DNA of 64,000 nt from Cybelea sp963824595 (GCA_963824595.1 CAWGPY010000001.1:558001-622000); one strand, 5' to 3'; counted from the stretch's first letter, positions 1 to 7,517 are shown. Program-made: numbers and translations. Notes: generated by a model from the sequence alone, not told the origin.

Positions 1-1
1 G

Positions 2-1045
2 CACGCGTACGTCACGCAGGACGGAGTCTACTATCGCGTCGCGACGTTCGCCGGCTACGGACGCCTGGCGAACCGCAACGTTGACGAGCTGGAGTCCGGC
101 GCGCGCATTGACGTCGACGAGAACAAGGAGGATCCGCTGGACTTCGCGCTGTGGAAGTTCGCGAAGCCCGGCGAGCCGCGGTGGGCGTTCGAGCCCTACG
201 GTGCGGGGCGGCCGGGCTGGCACATCGAGTGCAGCGCGATGGCGCGGGCGCTGCTCGATCCCGACGGCCACGGCTTCGACATTCACGGCGGAGGCGCCGA
301 TCTGATCTTTCCGCACCACGAAAACGAGATCGCACAGAGCGAGCCGCTCATGGCGCGGCCTCCGATGGCGAACTTCTGGGCGCACGGCGGCCTGCTGCTC
401 TTCGACAACCGCAAGATGGCGAAGTCGCTCGGCAACTTCGAGCCGCTCTCGGCGCTGCTCGAGCGACACGATCCGCAGGCGATCCGCTGGCTCTTTCTGC
501 AGACCGGGTATCGCAAGGTGATGAACTTCACCGAAGATTCCATCGGCGCGGCGGGCGTCGGCCTCGCACGCGTGAAGGCGGCGTACCGCGCGCTGGTGCG
601 TGCGAACGCGCCGAGCGCGCCGGCCGCCGAACTGGACGCGCGGATGGAAGCGGCGCTCGACGACGACGTGAATACGGCCGCGGCCCTGGCGGTGCTCTAC
701 GAGTTTTCCGGGCGCCCCGATACGAGCCCGCAGCGACTGGCCTATTGGCTCGGCGTGCTCGGCGTCGCGCCTAACGACTCGTGGCTCGACGAGCCGGTCG
801 CGGAGCTTGCGCCCGACTTCGTCGAGCGCCTGCGGGCCGCTTTGCACGAGGCCGGCGTGGATGCGGCCGTCGACGGCGCCGCGCCGCGCGAGGCGATCGC
901 GCGCGTGGTCGATTTGCGCGACGACGCCCGCCGCGCGAAGGACTGGGCCGCGTCGGATCGCCTGCGCGACGCGTTGCAGCACTGCGGCATCGAGATCAAG
1001 GATTCGAAGGAAGGCACCACGTGGAGCGTCGCGGGCGCAGGCTGA
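2..1045 (+). CDS. cysS: Cysteinyl-tRNA synthetase, 5'-truncated by the window edge
   Basis: Class I aminoacyl-tRNA synthetase that charges tRNA-Cys in the cytoplasm. The reading frame is open from base 2, so the N-terminal part with the first HIGH-type motif lies outside the window; 347 codons are visible of about 460-470 usual for the family. The fragment shows WHIECSAM, a zinc-site stretch with FPHHENEIAQSE, and KMAKSLGN, which is the KMSKS ATP-binding loop. The C-terminal DALR-type region follows and ends at TGA 1043-1045. The next gene, rlmB, starts inside the last codons. The cysS-rlmB-sigH order is known from Firmicutes. Identification is secure. Confidence 0.97.
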   Translation, partial: HAYVTQDGVYYRVATFAGYGRLANRNVDELESGARIDVDENKEDPLDFALWKFAKPGEPRWAFEPYGAGRPGWHIECSAMARALLDPDGHGFDIHGGGADLIFPHHENEIAQSEPLMARPPMANFWAHGGLLLFDNRKMAKSLGNFEPLSALLERHDPQAIRWLFLQTGYRKVMNFTEDSIGAAGVGLARVKAAYRALVRANAPSAPAAELDARMEAALDDDVNTAAALAVLYEFSGRPDTSPQRLAYWLGVLGVAPNDSWLDEPVAELAPDFVERLRAALHEAGVDAAVDGAAPREAIARVVDLRDDARRAKDWAASDRLRDALQHCGIEIKDSKEGTTWSVAGAG

Positions 1046-1830
1046 ACGCGCGCGGACCCGGGCGGGCACCCGCGCTCGATTTCGACGATCTGATCTACGG
1101 CATTCATGCGGTCGGCGAAACGCTCGCCGCCGGCGAGCCGCTGAGGTCGATTCACGTCGCCGCCGATCGCTCGAAGGATGCGGCGTTGCGCGCGCTGCTC
1201 GCGGTCGCAAAGGAGCGAAACGTGCGCGTGCGGTTCGAGCGGCGGGATTTCTTCGACCGCGTCCCGTTCAAGGCGCACCAAGGCGTCGTCGCCATCGGCC
1301 AGCCCTTCGAGTACGCGTCGCTGCAAGACGTCATCGCGGGGCGGCGCGATCGCGGCACGCCGCCGCTGATCGTCGTGCTCGATCACCTGACCGACCCCCA
1401 CAACGTCGGGGCGATCATTCGGACGGCCGAGGCCGCAGGGGCCGACGGCGTCGTGCTCCCGGAGCGGAGGTCGGCCGGCGTGAACGCGACCGTTCGTAAG
1501 GCCGCGGCGGGCGCGACGGCCCATCTGCCGATTGCGCGCATCGCCAACGTGGCCGACGCCTTGCGGCGGCTGAAGAAGGCCGGCATCTGGATCGCGGGTG
1601 CCGACACGAGCGCCGCGGCCACGGACTTGAGCGCGGCCGATCTCAACCGGCCCCTGGCGCTGGTGATCGGGTCCGAGGGGACGGGCCTCTCCCAGGTCGT
1701 CAAGGGGGAGTGCGACTACTTGGTTCGGCTGCCGATGCGGGGCAAAGTGGCCTCCCTGAACGCCTCTGTGGCTGCCGCTATCCTGATTTACGACGCCTTA
1801 AGACAGCGAGAGGGCTCGCTTCGTCCTTGA
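1021..1830 (+). CDS. rlmB: 23S rRNA (guanosine-2'-O-)-methyltransferase RlmB
   Basis: SPOUT-family methyltransferase that 2'-O-methylates a guanosine in the peptidyl-transferase region of 23S rRNA (G2251 in E. coli). The start is GTG 1021, inside the end of cysS, chosen because GAAGGAAGG lies 6 bases upstream and the homologous region (FDDLIYGIHAVGETL) follows soon after. An N-terminal substrate-binding domain is followed by the SPOUT knot motifs DPHNVGAIIRTAEAAGADGV, LVIGSEGTGLS and VRLPMRGKVASLNAS. At 269 aa it is slightly longer than typical RlmB (about 245-250). The overlap with cysS suggests translational coupling. TrmH-type relatives cannot be fully excluded, but context and motifs favour RlmB. 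Confidence 0.93.
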   Translation: MERRGRRLNARGPGRAPALDFDDLIYGIHAVGETLAAGEPLRSIHVAADRSKDAALRALLAVAKERNVRVRFERRDFFDRVPFKAHQGVVAIGQPFEYASLQDVIAGRRDRGTPPLIVVLDHLTDPHNVGAIIRTAEAAGADGVVLPERRSAGVNATVRKAAAGATAHLPIARIANVADALRRLKKAGIWIAGADTSAAATDLSAADLNRPLALVIGSEGTGLSQVVKGECDYLVRLPMRGKVASLNASVAAAILIYDALRQREGSLRP

Positions 1831-1857
1831 CGAGGGAGGGGGAACCTCCTATATACT
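1827..1857 (+). promoter_or_regulatory. Probable promoter for sigH
   Basis: TTGACG (1827-1832) overlaps the rlmB stop codon. It is followed by TATATA (1850-1855, 17-base spacer) or TATACT (1852-1857, 19-base spacer). Transcription would begin about 70 bases before the sigH ATG. This gives sigH its own promoter in addition to any read-through from cysS-rlmB. Confidence 0.55.
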
Positions 1858-1933
1858 AGCCTCGACGTGCCGCGCCCGACGGGCTGCGGCCTGCGCATGC
1901 GGCTCGTCTTACCCACGAGGCAGATAGAAAATT

Positions 1934-2581
1934 ATGGCAATAACCCATCCAGCGTCGGATGGAGTCGAGTATCAGCAGCGGGTCGACGAGGACCTGGTTG
2001 CCATCGCGAAGACCGGCGACAACCTCGCGATGGAGTATCTTCTTAACAAATATAAGAATTTCGTTCGCATCAAGGCCAAGAGCTACTTCCTGATTGGGGC
2101 GGACCGAGAGGACATCATCCAAGAGGGTATGATCGGCCTCTACAAAGCCGTCCGCGACTTCAAGGCCGACAAGCTCTCGAGCTTCCGCGCCTTCGCGGAG
2201 CTCTGCATCACGCGCCAGATCATCACGGCGATCAAGACGGCGACGCGGCAGAAGCATATCCCGCTCAATCAGTACATCTCGCTCAACAAGCCGATTTACG
2301 ACGAGGATAGCGAGCGAACGTTGCTCGACGTCATGGCTTCGCAGAAGACCTCCGACCCCGAGGAACTGGTCGTCACGCAAGAGGTCTCCGACGACATCCG
2401 CCAGCGCATCCGCCAGAATCTCTCCGAGCTCGAGTCGCAGGTGCTCGAGTCGTACCTCGAGGGCAAGAGCTACCAGGAGATGGCGCGCGACCTCGGGCGC
2501 CACGTGAAGTCGATCGACAACGCGCTGCAGCGCGTAAAGCGCAAGATCGAAAAGAACCTCGCGGAGTTCGAGTTCCAGTAA
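1934..2581 (+). CDS. sigH: RNA polymerase sigma factor, SigH/Spo0H-like (sigma-70 family)
   Basis: Sigma factor of 215 aa that directs RNA polymerase to alternative promoters. Region 2 is clear: FVRIKAKSYFLIGADREDIIQ and EGMIGLYKAVRDF, followed by a core/-10 recognition segment (SFRAFAELCITRQIITAIKT). Region 4 near the C terminus has the helix-turn-helix YQEMARDLGRHVKSIDNALQ. The length and the region 2 sequence match the SigH of Firmicutes, and the position after cysS and rlmB matches the Firmicute gene order. The ATG start has a purine-rich GAGGCAGATAGAAAA stretch upstream. Whether it controls competence or sporulation genes here cannot be told. Confidence 0.93.
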   Translation: MAITHPASDGVEYQQRVDEDLVAIAKTGDNLAMEYLLNKYKNFVRIKAKSYFLIGADREDIIQEGMIGLYKAVRDFKADKLSSFRAFAELCITRQIITAIKTATRQKHIPLNQYISLNKPIYDEDSERTLLDVMASQKTSDPEELVVTQEVSDDIRQRIRQNLSELESQVLESYLEGKSYQEMARDLGRHVKSIDNALQRVKRKIEKNLAEFEFQ

Positions 2582-2585
2582 AGCG

Positions 2586-3203
2586 TTGACGGCGCCGGCG
2601 CCGCTGCACATCGGAATCGTTGCGTGCTCGGCACCCGGTGCCGCGCTCGCGGAGTACTGCGCGCATATGGAACGCGACGACTGGGAGGGGGTTGCCGAGC
2701 TGATGCTCGGCTCCGCGCGAAAGCTCGCGGAGTGCGGCGCGGATTTCCTGATCTGCCCCGACAACACGATTCACCAGGCGCTGCGGCTGATTGAGTCGCG
2801 GTCGCCGCGGCCGTGGCTGCACATCGCAGACGTCGTTGCCGAGGAGGCGGCGCACCGCGGCTACCGTCGGCTCGGCCTGACGGGAACGCGCTGGCTCGTC
2901 GCGAGCGGCGTCTATCCGGAGCCGCTGGCGGCCCGCGGGATCGAGTGCGTGCGTCCGAACGACGAAGAACGCGAGGAGATCGACCGCATCATCATGGACG
3001 AGCTCGTCCACGCCGCCTTCAAAGCGCAGTCCGTCGCTTATTGCCAGAGCGTCATCGAGCGCTTGGAAGACGCCGGCTGCGATGCCGTCGTCCTGGGCTG
3101 CACGGAGCTCCCGCTGATCCTCAGCGATTCGAACTCGTCGCTGCCGGTGCTCGACTCAACCCGGCTCCTCGCGCGCGCCGCCATTCGCCGCGCCGCCGCC
3201 TAG
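2586..3203 (+). CDS. Aspartate/glutamate racemase family protein
   Basis: Member of the cofactor-independent Asp/Glu/hydantoin racemase family, 205 aa. It starts at TTG 2586 just after the sigH stop. The N-terminal domain begins PLHIGIVACSAPGAAL, and the C-terminal catalytic segment is AVVLGCTELPLIL with the expected cysteine. The first active-site region reads ICPDNTIHQ, where two-cysteine racemases have a Cys directly before the Asn-Thr; here that position is Asp, with a cysteine two residues earlier. Substrate and even racemase activity are therefore uncertain. The last 48 bases overlap the convergent ferredoxin-like gene. Co-transcription with sigH is likely from the spacing. Confidence 0.8.
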   Translation: MTAPAPLHIGIVACSAPGAALAEYCAHMERDDWEGVAELMLGSARKLAECGADFLICPDNTIHQALRLIESRSPRPWLHIADVVAEEAAHRGYRRLGLTGTRWLVASGVYPEPLAARGIECVRPNDEEREEIDRIIMDELVHAAFKAQSVAYCQSVIERLEDAGCDAVVLGCTELPLILSDSNSSLPVLDSTRLLARAAIRRAAA

Positions 3204-3521
3204 GCGTTCGACGACCGCCCGATAGACCGCGTCCTTCTCCTCGACGGGATCCACCACCATCACGACCGTTTCGCCCTGCGCAGGCTCGATGCACACGGTG
3301 ACGCGACCGCGCGCGCAAACGTCCATGCAGCTCGTGCTGATCGCGCGGATGGGTCCCCAGCGGCCATCATCCTTCAGGCGTCGCTTGAGCCAGTCGCGGA
3401 GATGAAAGTCGCCGATTCGCTCGGCGACCTCGGGATCTTCGTCGGGGATGCGCTCCTTGAAGCAACGCTCGCAGACCAGCACGAGACCGGATTGCGTCCA
3501 CTTGGGCTTGACGGGCTGCAA
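3156..3521 (-). CDS. (2Fe-2S) ferredoxin-like protein
   Basis: Small soluble protein of 121 aa resembling thioredoxin-fold (2Fe-2S) ferredoxins. The cysteines expected for a cluster are visible: VCERCF near residue 17 and STSCMDVCARGRVTVCIEP near residues 64-80. The region between them (HLRDWLKRRLKDDGRWGPIR) is typical of these proteins. It starts at TTG 3521, which leaves only 11 bases to the upstream VOC gene, so the two probably form one transcript. The C terminus overlaps the convergent racemase gene. The redox partner is not evident from the neighbourhood. Confidence 0.7.
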   Translation of the reverse strand: MQPVKPKWTQSGLVLVCERCFKERIPDEDPEVAERIGDFHLRDWLKRRLKDDGRWGPIRAISTSCMDVCARGRVTVCIEPAQGETVVMVVDPVEEKDAVYRAVVERLGGGAANGGAREEPG

Positions 3522-3532
3522 CGCTGCCTTCG

Positions 3533-3910
3533 CTATTGTTGCGCGGGCTGGAGGGCGCCGAAGATATTTCCGGCGGGGTCTGTGAAGTAGGCGAGCAGTC
3601 CGACGCCGGGAACCTCGTGCTTCTCGACCGCAATCGATCCGCCGTTGCTCAGGACGGCGCTCTGCGTTTGGTCCACCGACTCGACGTCAATGGTGCTCAC
3701 GTACGCGTTCACGGCGCTGCCGGGCAGCGGCCCGTCTCCCATCCGCCGCACGATGCCGCCGTCGATGCCACGACCCTCGCCGGTGGAGACCAGCCAATAG
3801 TCCACCGGCCCTTCCCACTTCGTGACGTTCCAACCGAAGACGGTCGAGTAGAACTTGGCGACCGCATCCGGATCGGCCGCGTGAATCTCGAAGTGAACGA
3901 CTCGTGGCAT
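3533..3910 (-). CDS. VOC (glyoxalase/bleomycin-resistance fold) protein
   Basis: A single vicinal-oxygen-chelate domain of 125 aa. It opens with VVHFEIHAADPDAVAKFYST, a typical first betaalphabetabetabeta module, and ends with YFTDPAGNIFGALQ, the usual last strand. These proteins bind a metal or a small ligand; substrates are diverse and cannot be inferred. It follows the tRNA-Thr gene in the same direction with 26 bases between and precedes the ferredoxin-like gene. A second VOC C-terminal fragment lies near 6.4 kb. Confidence 0.88.
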   Translation of the reverse strand: MPRVVHFEIHAADPDAVAKFYSTVFGWNVTKWEGPVDYWLVSTGEGRGIDGGIVRRMGDGPLPGSAVNAYVSTIDVESVDQTQSAVLSNGGSIAVEKHEVPGVGLLAYFTDPAGNIFGALQPAQQ

Positions 3911-3936
3911 AGTAGATCTTTCCTAGCGCAAAGTGA

Positions 3937-4027
3937 TGGAGCCGACGGTGGGATTCGAACCCACGATCCCGATTTCTCGGGGGCCCGATTACAAATCGGG
4001 TGCGTTAGACCGCTTCGCTACGTCGGC
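3937..4027 (-). tRNA. tRNA-Thr (anticodon UGU) with a long class II-type variable arm
   Basis: A complete cloverleaf of 91 bases including encoded CCA. The acceptor stem is GCCGACG/CGTCGGC with U73 and CCA at 3937-3939. The anticodon stem is CCCGA/TCGGG around loop TTTGTAA, giving anticodon UGU. The T arm is GTGGG TTCGAAT CCCAC. The variable region is 19 bases and folds as CCCGA-GAAA-TCGGG, so this is a class II architecture on a threonine anticodon. G1-C72, C2-G71 and U73 match the ordinary tRNA-Thr(GGU) at 15001-15075, which supports threonine identity. The D arm (3-base stem) is also of class II style. The anticodon assignment was checked against Tyr (GUA); that register does not pair. Confidence 0.9.
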
Positions 4028-4521
4028 AGTGGCAGCCGTACTTGCATCGACCGTTCCCTCAAAACCTCTTGGTTGACCGTTCTTTCGGGACCCGGCGCCT
4101 CTGTATGTGGCCTGAACGGATTTCCACGCCCGCCGAGGCGATGAGCGCGACCTCGGCCTCGGTTAAGAGCACGAAATGTCGGAGTTAGTGAGTGGCAGTT
4201 TGGGCAAAGCAGTGTAAGGTTGGTGAGTCGGTTATTTTGCCAATCTCCATCAATGTGTTCTACTTCAATCGGGACCCTTCCGGTTTTAGGATGGCGTTGC
4301 GACCATCCGCACCTAAGACAACAATTTCCGTAGTAGTCTCTTAAAATACGAGCCAATAATTGGGGCTCGACTGTACCGTAAACGCCGCCTTGCGCAAAGA
4401 ACGCTTCCGCTTTGGCAGTGTAGAGATGGGCGTGCATGCAACGAAGGGAGCAGTAGCGGCTTCTATATAGACGGACGAGATTTCCGCAGCACAGACAACG
4501 CCCCCGAGGTTTCTTTTGCAT
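4018..4521 (-). CDS. HNH endonuclease, probably acquired horizontally
   Basis: Phage-type HNH nuclease of 167 aa from ATG 4521 (MQKKPRGRCLCCGN). An N-terminal pair of cysteine knuckles (CLCC, YCSLRC) is followed by the zinc-supported HNH core: CCLRCGW, then IEVEHIDGDWQNNRLTNLTL and LCPNCHSLTP. The frame extends further upstream to 4644, but the extra residues do not look like this family and would overlap the acetyltransferase gene. Local base composition is clearly lower in GC than its surroundings. The stop codon TAG is formed by U8-A9-G10 of the downstream tRNA-Thr. It may be a stand-alone mobile nuclease; no integrase or intron is visible. Confidence 0.82.
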   Translation of the reverse strand: MQKKPRGRCLCCGNLVRLYRSRYCSLRCMHAHLYTAKAEAFFAQGGVYGTVEPQLLARILRDYYGNCCLRCGWSQRHPKTGRVPIEVEHIDGDWQNNRLTNLTLLCPNCHSLTPTFRALNRGRGRAHRLGGRGNPFRPHTEAPGPERTVNQEVLRERSMQVRLPLPT

Positions 4522-4568
4522 ACTGTGGCAGCACTGTAGGGAGCACCGCCTTAAACTAAAATATCGAT

Positions 4569-4586
4569 GTGCCAGATGGGTGGCAC
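4569..4586. repeat. Perfect inverted repeat GTGCCA-N6-TGGCAC
   Basis: Six-base perfect arms around GATGGG in the AT-richer gap between the acetyltransferase and HNH genes. On the minus strand the hairpin is followed by ATCGATATTTTAGTTT, so it could end the acetyltransferase transcript. It could equally be an operator for the HNH gene. Confidence 0.35.
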
Positions 4587-4610
4587 AATAACCGCCGCAG
4601 GGAAAAGTCC

Positions 4611-5411
4611 CTAGGACGATTTGGTCGTGCGTTTCCGCTCCCACAGCGTGCGCGTGTAGAGCGTGCGCAGGCCGCAGCGCTGGAAGTTGCGTTCCGAGAT
4701 GCTGCCGGGTTTCGCCGTCGCGCGCAGCAGCGTCGCGCCGGCCTCGCGCGCTCGCGCGATGCGGTCGCGGATCATCGTAAGGTGCCAGCCCCGGCCGCGA
4801 TGGTTCGGCAGCGTCGAGCCGGCGAAGAACGCCGCGCAGCCCTCACGCACGTCCATCGCGCACGTCGCGGCGATCGCTCCGTCGTCGCGTACTTCGAGCG
4901 GCACCACGCCGTCCGACGACGCTAGGACCAGCGCGATCGTGTCGTCGCCCGGTGCCGGCGTCTCGCTTTCGACGAACCCGCGCGCCGACGCGTGCGCCCA
5001 CTCCTCGACGTTCGCGGCGACGCGAACGCGGTCGTCGCTAACCGCGTGCGTGTCGAGATCGCGCGAGGCGAGAACGTTCTCGTACTCGGCGGGAGCGTAG
5101 CCGGCGGCCGCCAAGGCGGCCCCGAGCGACGGATCTGCGAACGGCGTCACGAAGACCCGCGGCGTCGTTCCGCGCGACTCATAGAACTCGGTGATGGCGG
5201 CGACGTCGGCGTCGCCGGCCGGCACGCACACGCCCACGCCGAACGCCTGCGAGAGCGGCGAGTCGACGCCGGTGAAGCGCGCGAAGCCGCCCGCGACCTC
5301 GATGCTCTCGGCGCCCACCTCGGGGAACAGCCGACGCACCGTCTCCACCCCTTGCCGCGTGCCCGCAAGCTCGGCCCGGCGGAGCATCTCGTCGATCTCT
5401 TGCGTCAGCAC
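4611..5411 (-). CDS. GNAT-family N-acetyltransferase
   Basis: Acetyl-CoA-dependent acetyltransferase of 266 aa, starting at GTG 5411. The C-terminal GNAT domain carries the acetyl-CoA-binding segment AGSTLPNHRGRGWHLTMIRD (V/I-x-P-x-x-R-x-x-G-x type) and the following helix and strand ending ISERNFQRCGL. The N-terminal about 130 residues look like a second, degenerate GNAT-like half, as in tandem GNAT proteins. No signal peptide is seen, so it is cytoplasmic. Substrate is unknown. Confidence 0.82.
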   Translation of the reverse strand: MLTQEIDEMLRRAELAGTRQGVETVRRLFPEVGAESIEVAGGFARFTGVDSPLSQAFGVGVCVPAGDADVAAITEFYESRGTTPRVFVTPFADPSLGAALAAAGYAPAEYENVLASRDLDTHAVSDDRVRVAANVEEWAHASARGFVESETPAPGDDTIALVLASSDGVVPLEVRDDGAIAATCAMDVREGCAAFFAGSTLPNHRGRGWHLTMIRDRIARAREAGATLLRATAKPGSISERNFQRCGLRTLYTRTLWERKRTTKSS

Positions 5412-5482
5412 AACCGCGCTATGTTCGCAGCGCCGGGAAAGCCCCCTAGGCGCGGCCCGCGCCCGAGTCGAAACGCCCGCCC

Positions 5483-5839
5483 ATGAAGTTTGCTATGAGA
5501 CCCTTCTCCGGTGCATTGCTCGTCGCGGCGCTCGGCGCCGCCGGCGGATCCTCGATGGTGACGCTGCAATCCTCGAGCATCGGCTTCAAGGACGCGCTGG
5601 CCGCGTGTCCGGGCGGCACGATGGCCGCGATCTCGTTGACGCTCGGACACGTGCGCGTTGCGGAGTCGCCCGGCGTCGCTTCGGATATTGACGACGCGAA
5701 CACGATGTCACAGATGATCGAACTGTCGAACGGAACCAAGGGCGCGAAGGTGACCGTCAACGCGCACGCCGGAACCGTCTCGGCCAAGCACGTCACGGCG
5801 GCGGCGTCGAAACGCGTCGCCTGCGTCGCGCCAGACTAA
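5483..5839 (+). CDS. Small exported protein of unknown function
   Basis: I do not recognise this 118-aa protein. It has a short basic start and a hydrophobic stretch (FSGALLVAALGAAGG) typical of a Sec signal peptide. The predicted mature part is small and polar, with two well-separated cysteines (ACPGG and RVACV) that could form a disulfide. It is followed after 20 bases by another small exported protein, suggesting co-expression. Confidence 0.6.
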   Translation: MKFAMRPFSGALLVAALGAAGGSSMVTLQSSSIGFKDALAACPGGTMAAISLTLGHVRVAESPGVASDIDDANTMSQMIELSNGTKGAKVTVNAHAGTVSAKHVTAAASKRVACVAPD

Positions 5840-5859
5840 AGTCTAAAAGTGGTACGGCC

Positions 5860-6321
5860 GTGATGCTCGCGTCTCTCGTGCTTGCTACCGCGCTGCCGGC
5901 AACGGCGTCGCCGCTCGCCGGACTGCGCTATCTCGTCGGTACGTGGAACTGCACGTACGCCGCAGGAACGATACGCATGGCCTACGATGCCACGTACGCC
6001 TACGATCGCGATGGCCACACGTTGCGGCAGGTCGCTTCCTGGGCGGGCGGCGGCGGCGACGAAGAGCTACTCGCATACGACGCGCGGCGCCGCGGCTGGA
6101 CGGCGGTCGTTATCGACGACCACGGGACCGCCACGATCATGCGAGCGGCCGGGGGCGGTCCGTACCACATCGCCTACCGCAGCGTCTATCCCGACGCAAG
6201 CATCGCCGAAACGTTCGATCGCATCTCGGCGACGAAGTATATGCTGCACGCGACGGTGCGCTCGGGCGGCAAAACGATCACCTCCGTCGACACCTGCGTG
6301 CGCGAGAAAACCCAGCCTTAA
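5860..6321 (+). CDS. Exported protein of the local GTWNC family
   Basis: Exported protein of 153 aa with start GTG 5860 or ATG 5863. A signal-like stretch (LASLVLATALPATA) is followed by LRYLVGTWNCTYAAGTI. The G-x-W-N-C motif near the mature N terminus, a beta-rich middle, and a C-terminal cysteine (VDTCVRE) are shared with the proteins at 45984-46484 and 54004-54558. The shape recalls DUF1579-like or lipocalin-like beta-barrels, but that is a guess. The two conserved cysteines could form a disulfide after export. Confidence 0.65.
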   Translation: MMLASLVLATALPATASPLAGLRYLVGTWNCTYAAGTIRMAYDATYAYDRDGHTLRQVASWAGGGGDEELLAYDARRRGWTAVVIDDHGTATIMRAAGGGPYHIAYRSVYPDASIAETFDRISATKYMLHATVRSGGKTITSVDTCVREKTQP

Positions 6322-6340
6322 ACGAAAGGGGGTTTCATGA

Positions 6341-6463
6341 AACGGCGTAGAGATCGTGCCCCGTCGCGAAGAGCACGAGTACGGCAAGTTCGCGTGGATC
6401 GTGGATCCGGACGGAAATCGCGTCGAGCTATGGGAGCCTCCGCGCGAAGAGGCTAACGGCTAA
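6341..6463 (+). pseudogene. Remnant of a VOC/glyoxalase gene (C-terminal end only)
   Basis: In the frame that reads GTG at 6356, about 40 codons encode GVEIVPRREEHEYGKFAWIV and DPDGNRVELWEPP before a TAA at 6461-6463. This is the characteristic last strand of glyoxalase-like VOC proteins. The same frame has a stop at 6338-6340, and no N-terminal half is present upstream. It looks like the surviving 3' end of a deleted gene. It is short, so translation as a peptide is unlikely. Confidence 0.6.
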
Positions 6464-6464
6464 G

Positions 6465-7331
6465 CTAGATTCCCGAGACGATCCAGTCGGCGATCACGTA
6501 CTGCGCGCCCGTGCTCGTGATCGTCAGCGTGCCGTTGCCCAGCGTATCGGTGCGGAAGGTCGCCACCGGCGCGCGCGCGTCGCTGATCGTTCCGCTGACC
6601 TGTAGCGGCCGGCGGGCGGCAGCCGTGGTAACATAGAGGCTCTCGCCGCTCGAGAACCGCGCTCCCTCGACGTCGAGGCTCGTTAGCGTGCCGCGATGGA
6701 ACGTCATCGCGATGGGAATCGAAAACGCGCTGGCCGACGTACCGCCCTTCACCACGAACGGCGGCAGGGTCATCGGGCACGTCGCGCGCGCGCCGCTCCG
6801 GCCGACGGAGAGGCCGCCGATGGAACTCTGGACGACGGCGCCGCTGGCGTTCGCCAGCCACGTGGAGGAGCCGCGCGCGTCGATCGTGCGCGAGCCGCCC
6901 GACAGCGCGCCGCTCTCCCAGCCGAAGGTCGCGTCGAGCGAGGGGATTCCTCGGGCGCTGAAGCCGGCCGAACTCTGGCAATACTCGGTGACGTAACCCG
7001 CGGCCGGCCGGATCACCAGCGTCGAGCGCGAGACGATCTGCTTGGCGCGTGCCGACGATGGCGCGCGGTTCGAGTGGGCGAGCGAGCGTTGCGCACGGCT
7101 GATATCGCGCACGTACGAGCCGAGGGCGTCGGTCACGGCGATCGCCGACTTCGCGCTGGCGGTCCCCGAACTGCGGTGGGCGTCGAGGGCGTCCGCGGCG
7201 TCGCTCACCGTCTGCAGCCCGTCGCCGGCAAACGGCAACGAGACCCCGGATTGCCCGAGGCCGGCGCCGGCACAACCGGCGAGGCTAAACCCTAGAAGTG
7301 CGGCAACCGCGAGGGCCGCCAGGCGAGCCAT
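6465..7331 (-). CDS. Lipoprotein of unknown function
   Basis: 288 aa with an N-terminal lipoprotein signal (AALLGFSLAGC, lipid-modified Cys at about residue 20). The rest is beta-rich and low in charged residues, with many Ser/Thr/Gly. Two short stretches (ARGIPSLDATFGWESGALSG and SSIGGLSVGRSGA) suggest surface beta strands. I do not recognise a domain. It stands alone on the minus strand, facing the VOC remnant and divergent from the tRNA genes. Confidence 0.62.
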   Translation of the reverse strand: MARLAALAVAALLGFSLAGCAGAGLGQSGVSLPFAGDGLQTVSDAADALDAHRSSGTASAKSAIAVTDALGSYVRDISRAQRSLAHSNRAPSSARAKQIVSRSTLVIRPAAGYVTEYCQSSAGFSARGIPSLDATFGWESGALSGGSRTIDARGSSTWLANASGAVVQSSIGGLSVGRSGARATCPMTLPPFVVKGGTSASAFSIPIAMTFHRGTLTSLDVEGARFSSGESLYVTTAAARRPLQVSGTISDARAPVATFRTDTLGNGTLTITSTGAQYVIADWIVSGI

Positions 7332-7517
7332 CGTCGTGAGAAGACTCCAAAGTTCGCAGGCGAGTTTGCTATGGCTTCCATGGTAAGGTACCCATTTAGG
7401 GGGGACATGAGAGGTTCATGAGGAGGCCCTTTAAGGGTAACCGGCGTCACCGCCCGAGGAGCCCGTAGCCTCCCTATCGTACCCAGGGAAGCCCCTCGTG
7501 CCAAGGGGCGCGTTCGA

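Noticed and set aside
3937..4027. Reading the long-arm tRNA as tRNA-Tyr (GUA)
   Set aside because: Shifting the anticodon to GUA breaks the anticodon stem, whereas UGU gives five perfect pairs; a genuine tRNA-Tyr is at 7518-7602.
3937..4644. The tRNA-Thr/HNH region as an integrated genomic island with att sites
   Set aside because: No integrase and no repeated tRNA 3' end were found, and the HNH gene abuts the 5' rather than the 3' end of the tRNA.
4522..4644. Extended N-terminus of the HNH protein from 4644
   Set aside because: The added residues do not fit the family start and would overlap the acetyltransferase gene; ATG 4521 begins the recognisable zinc-knuckle region.
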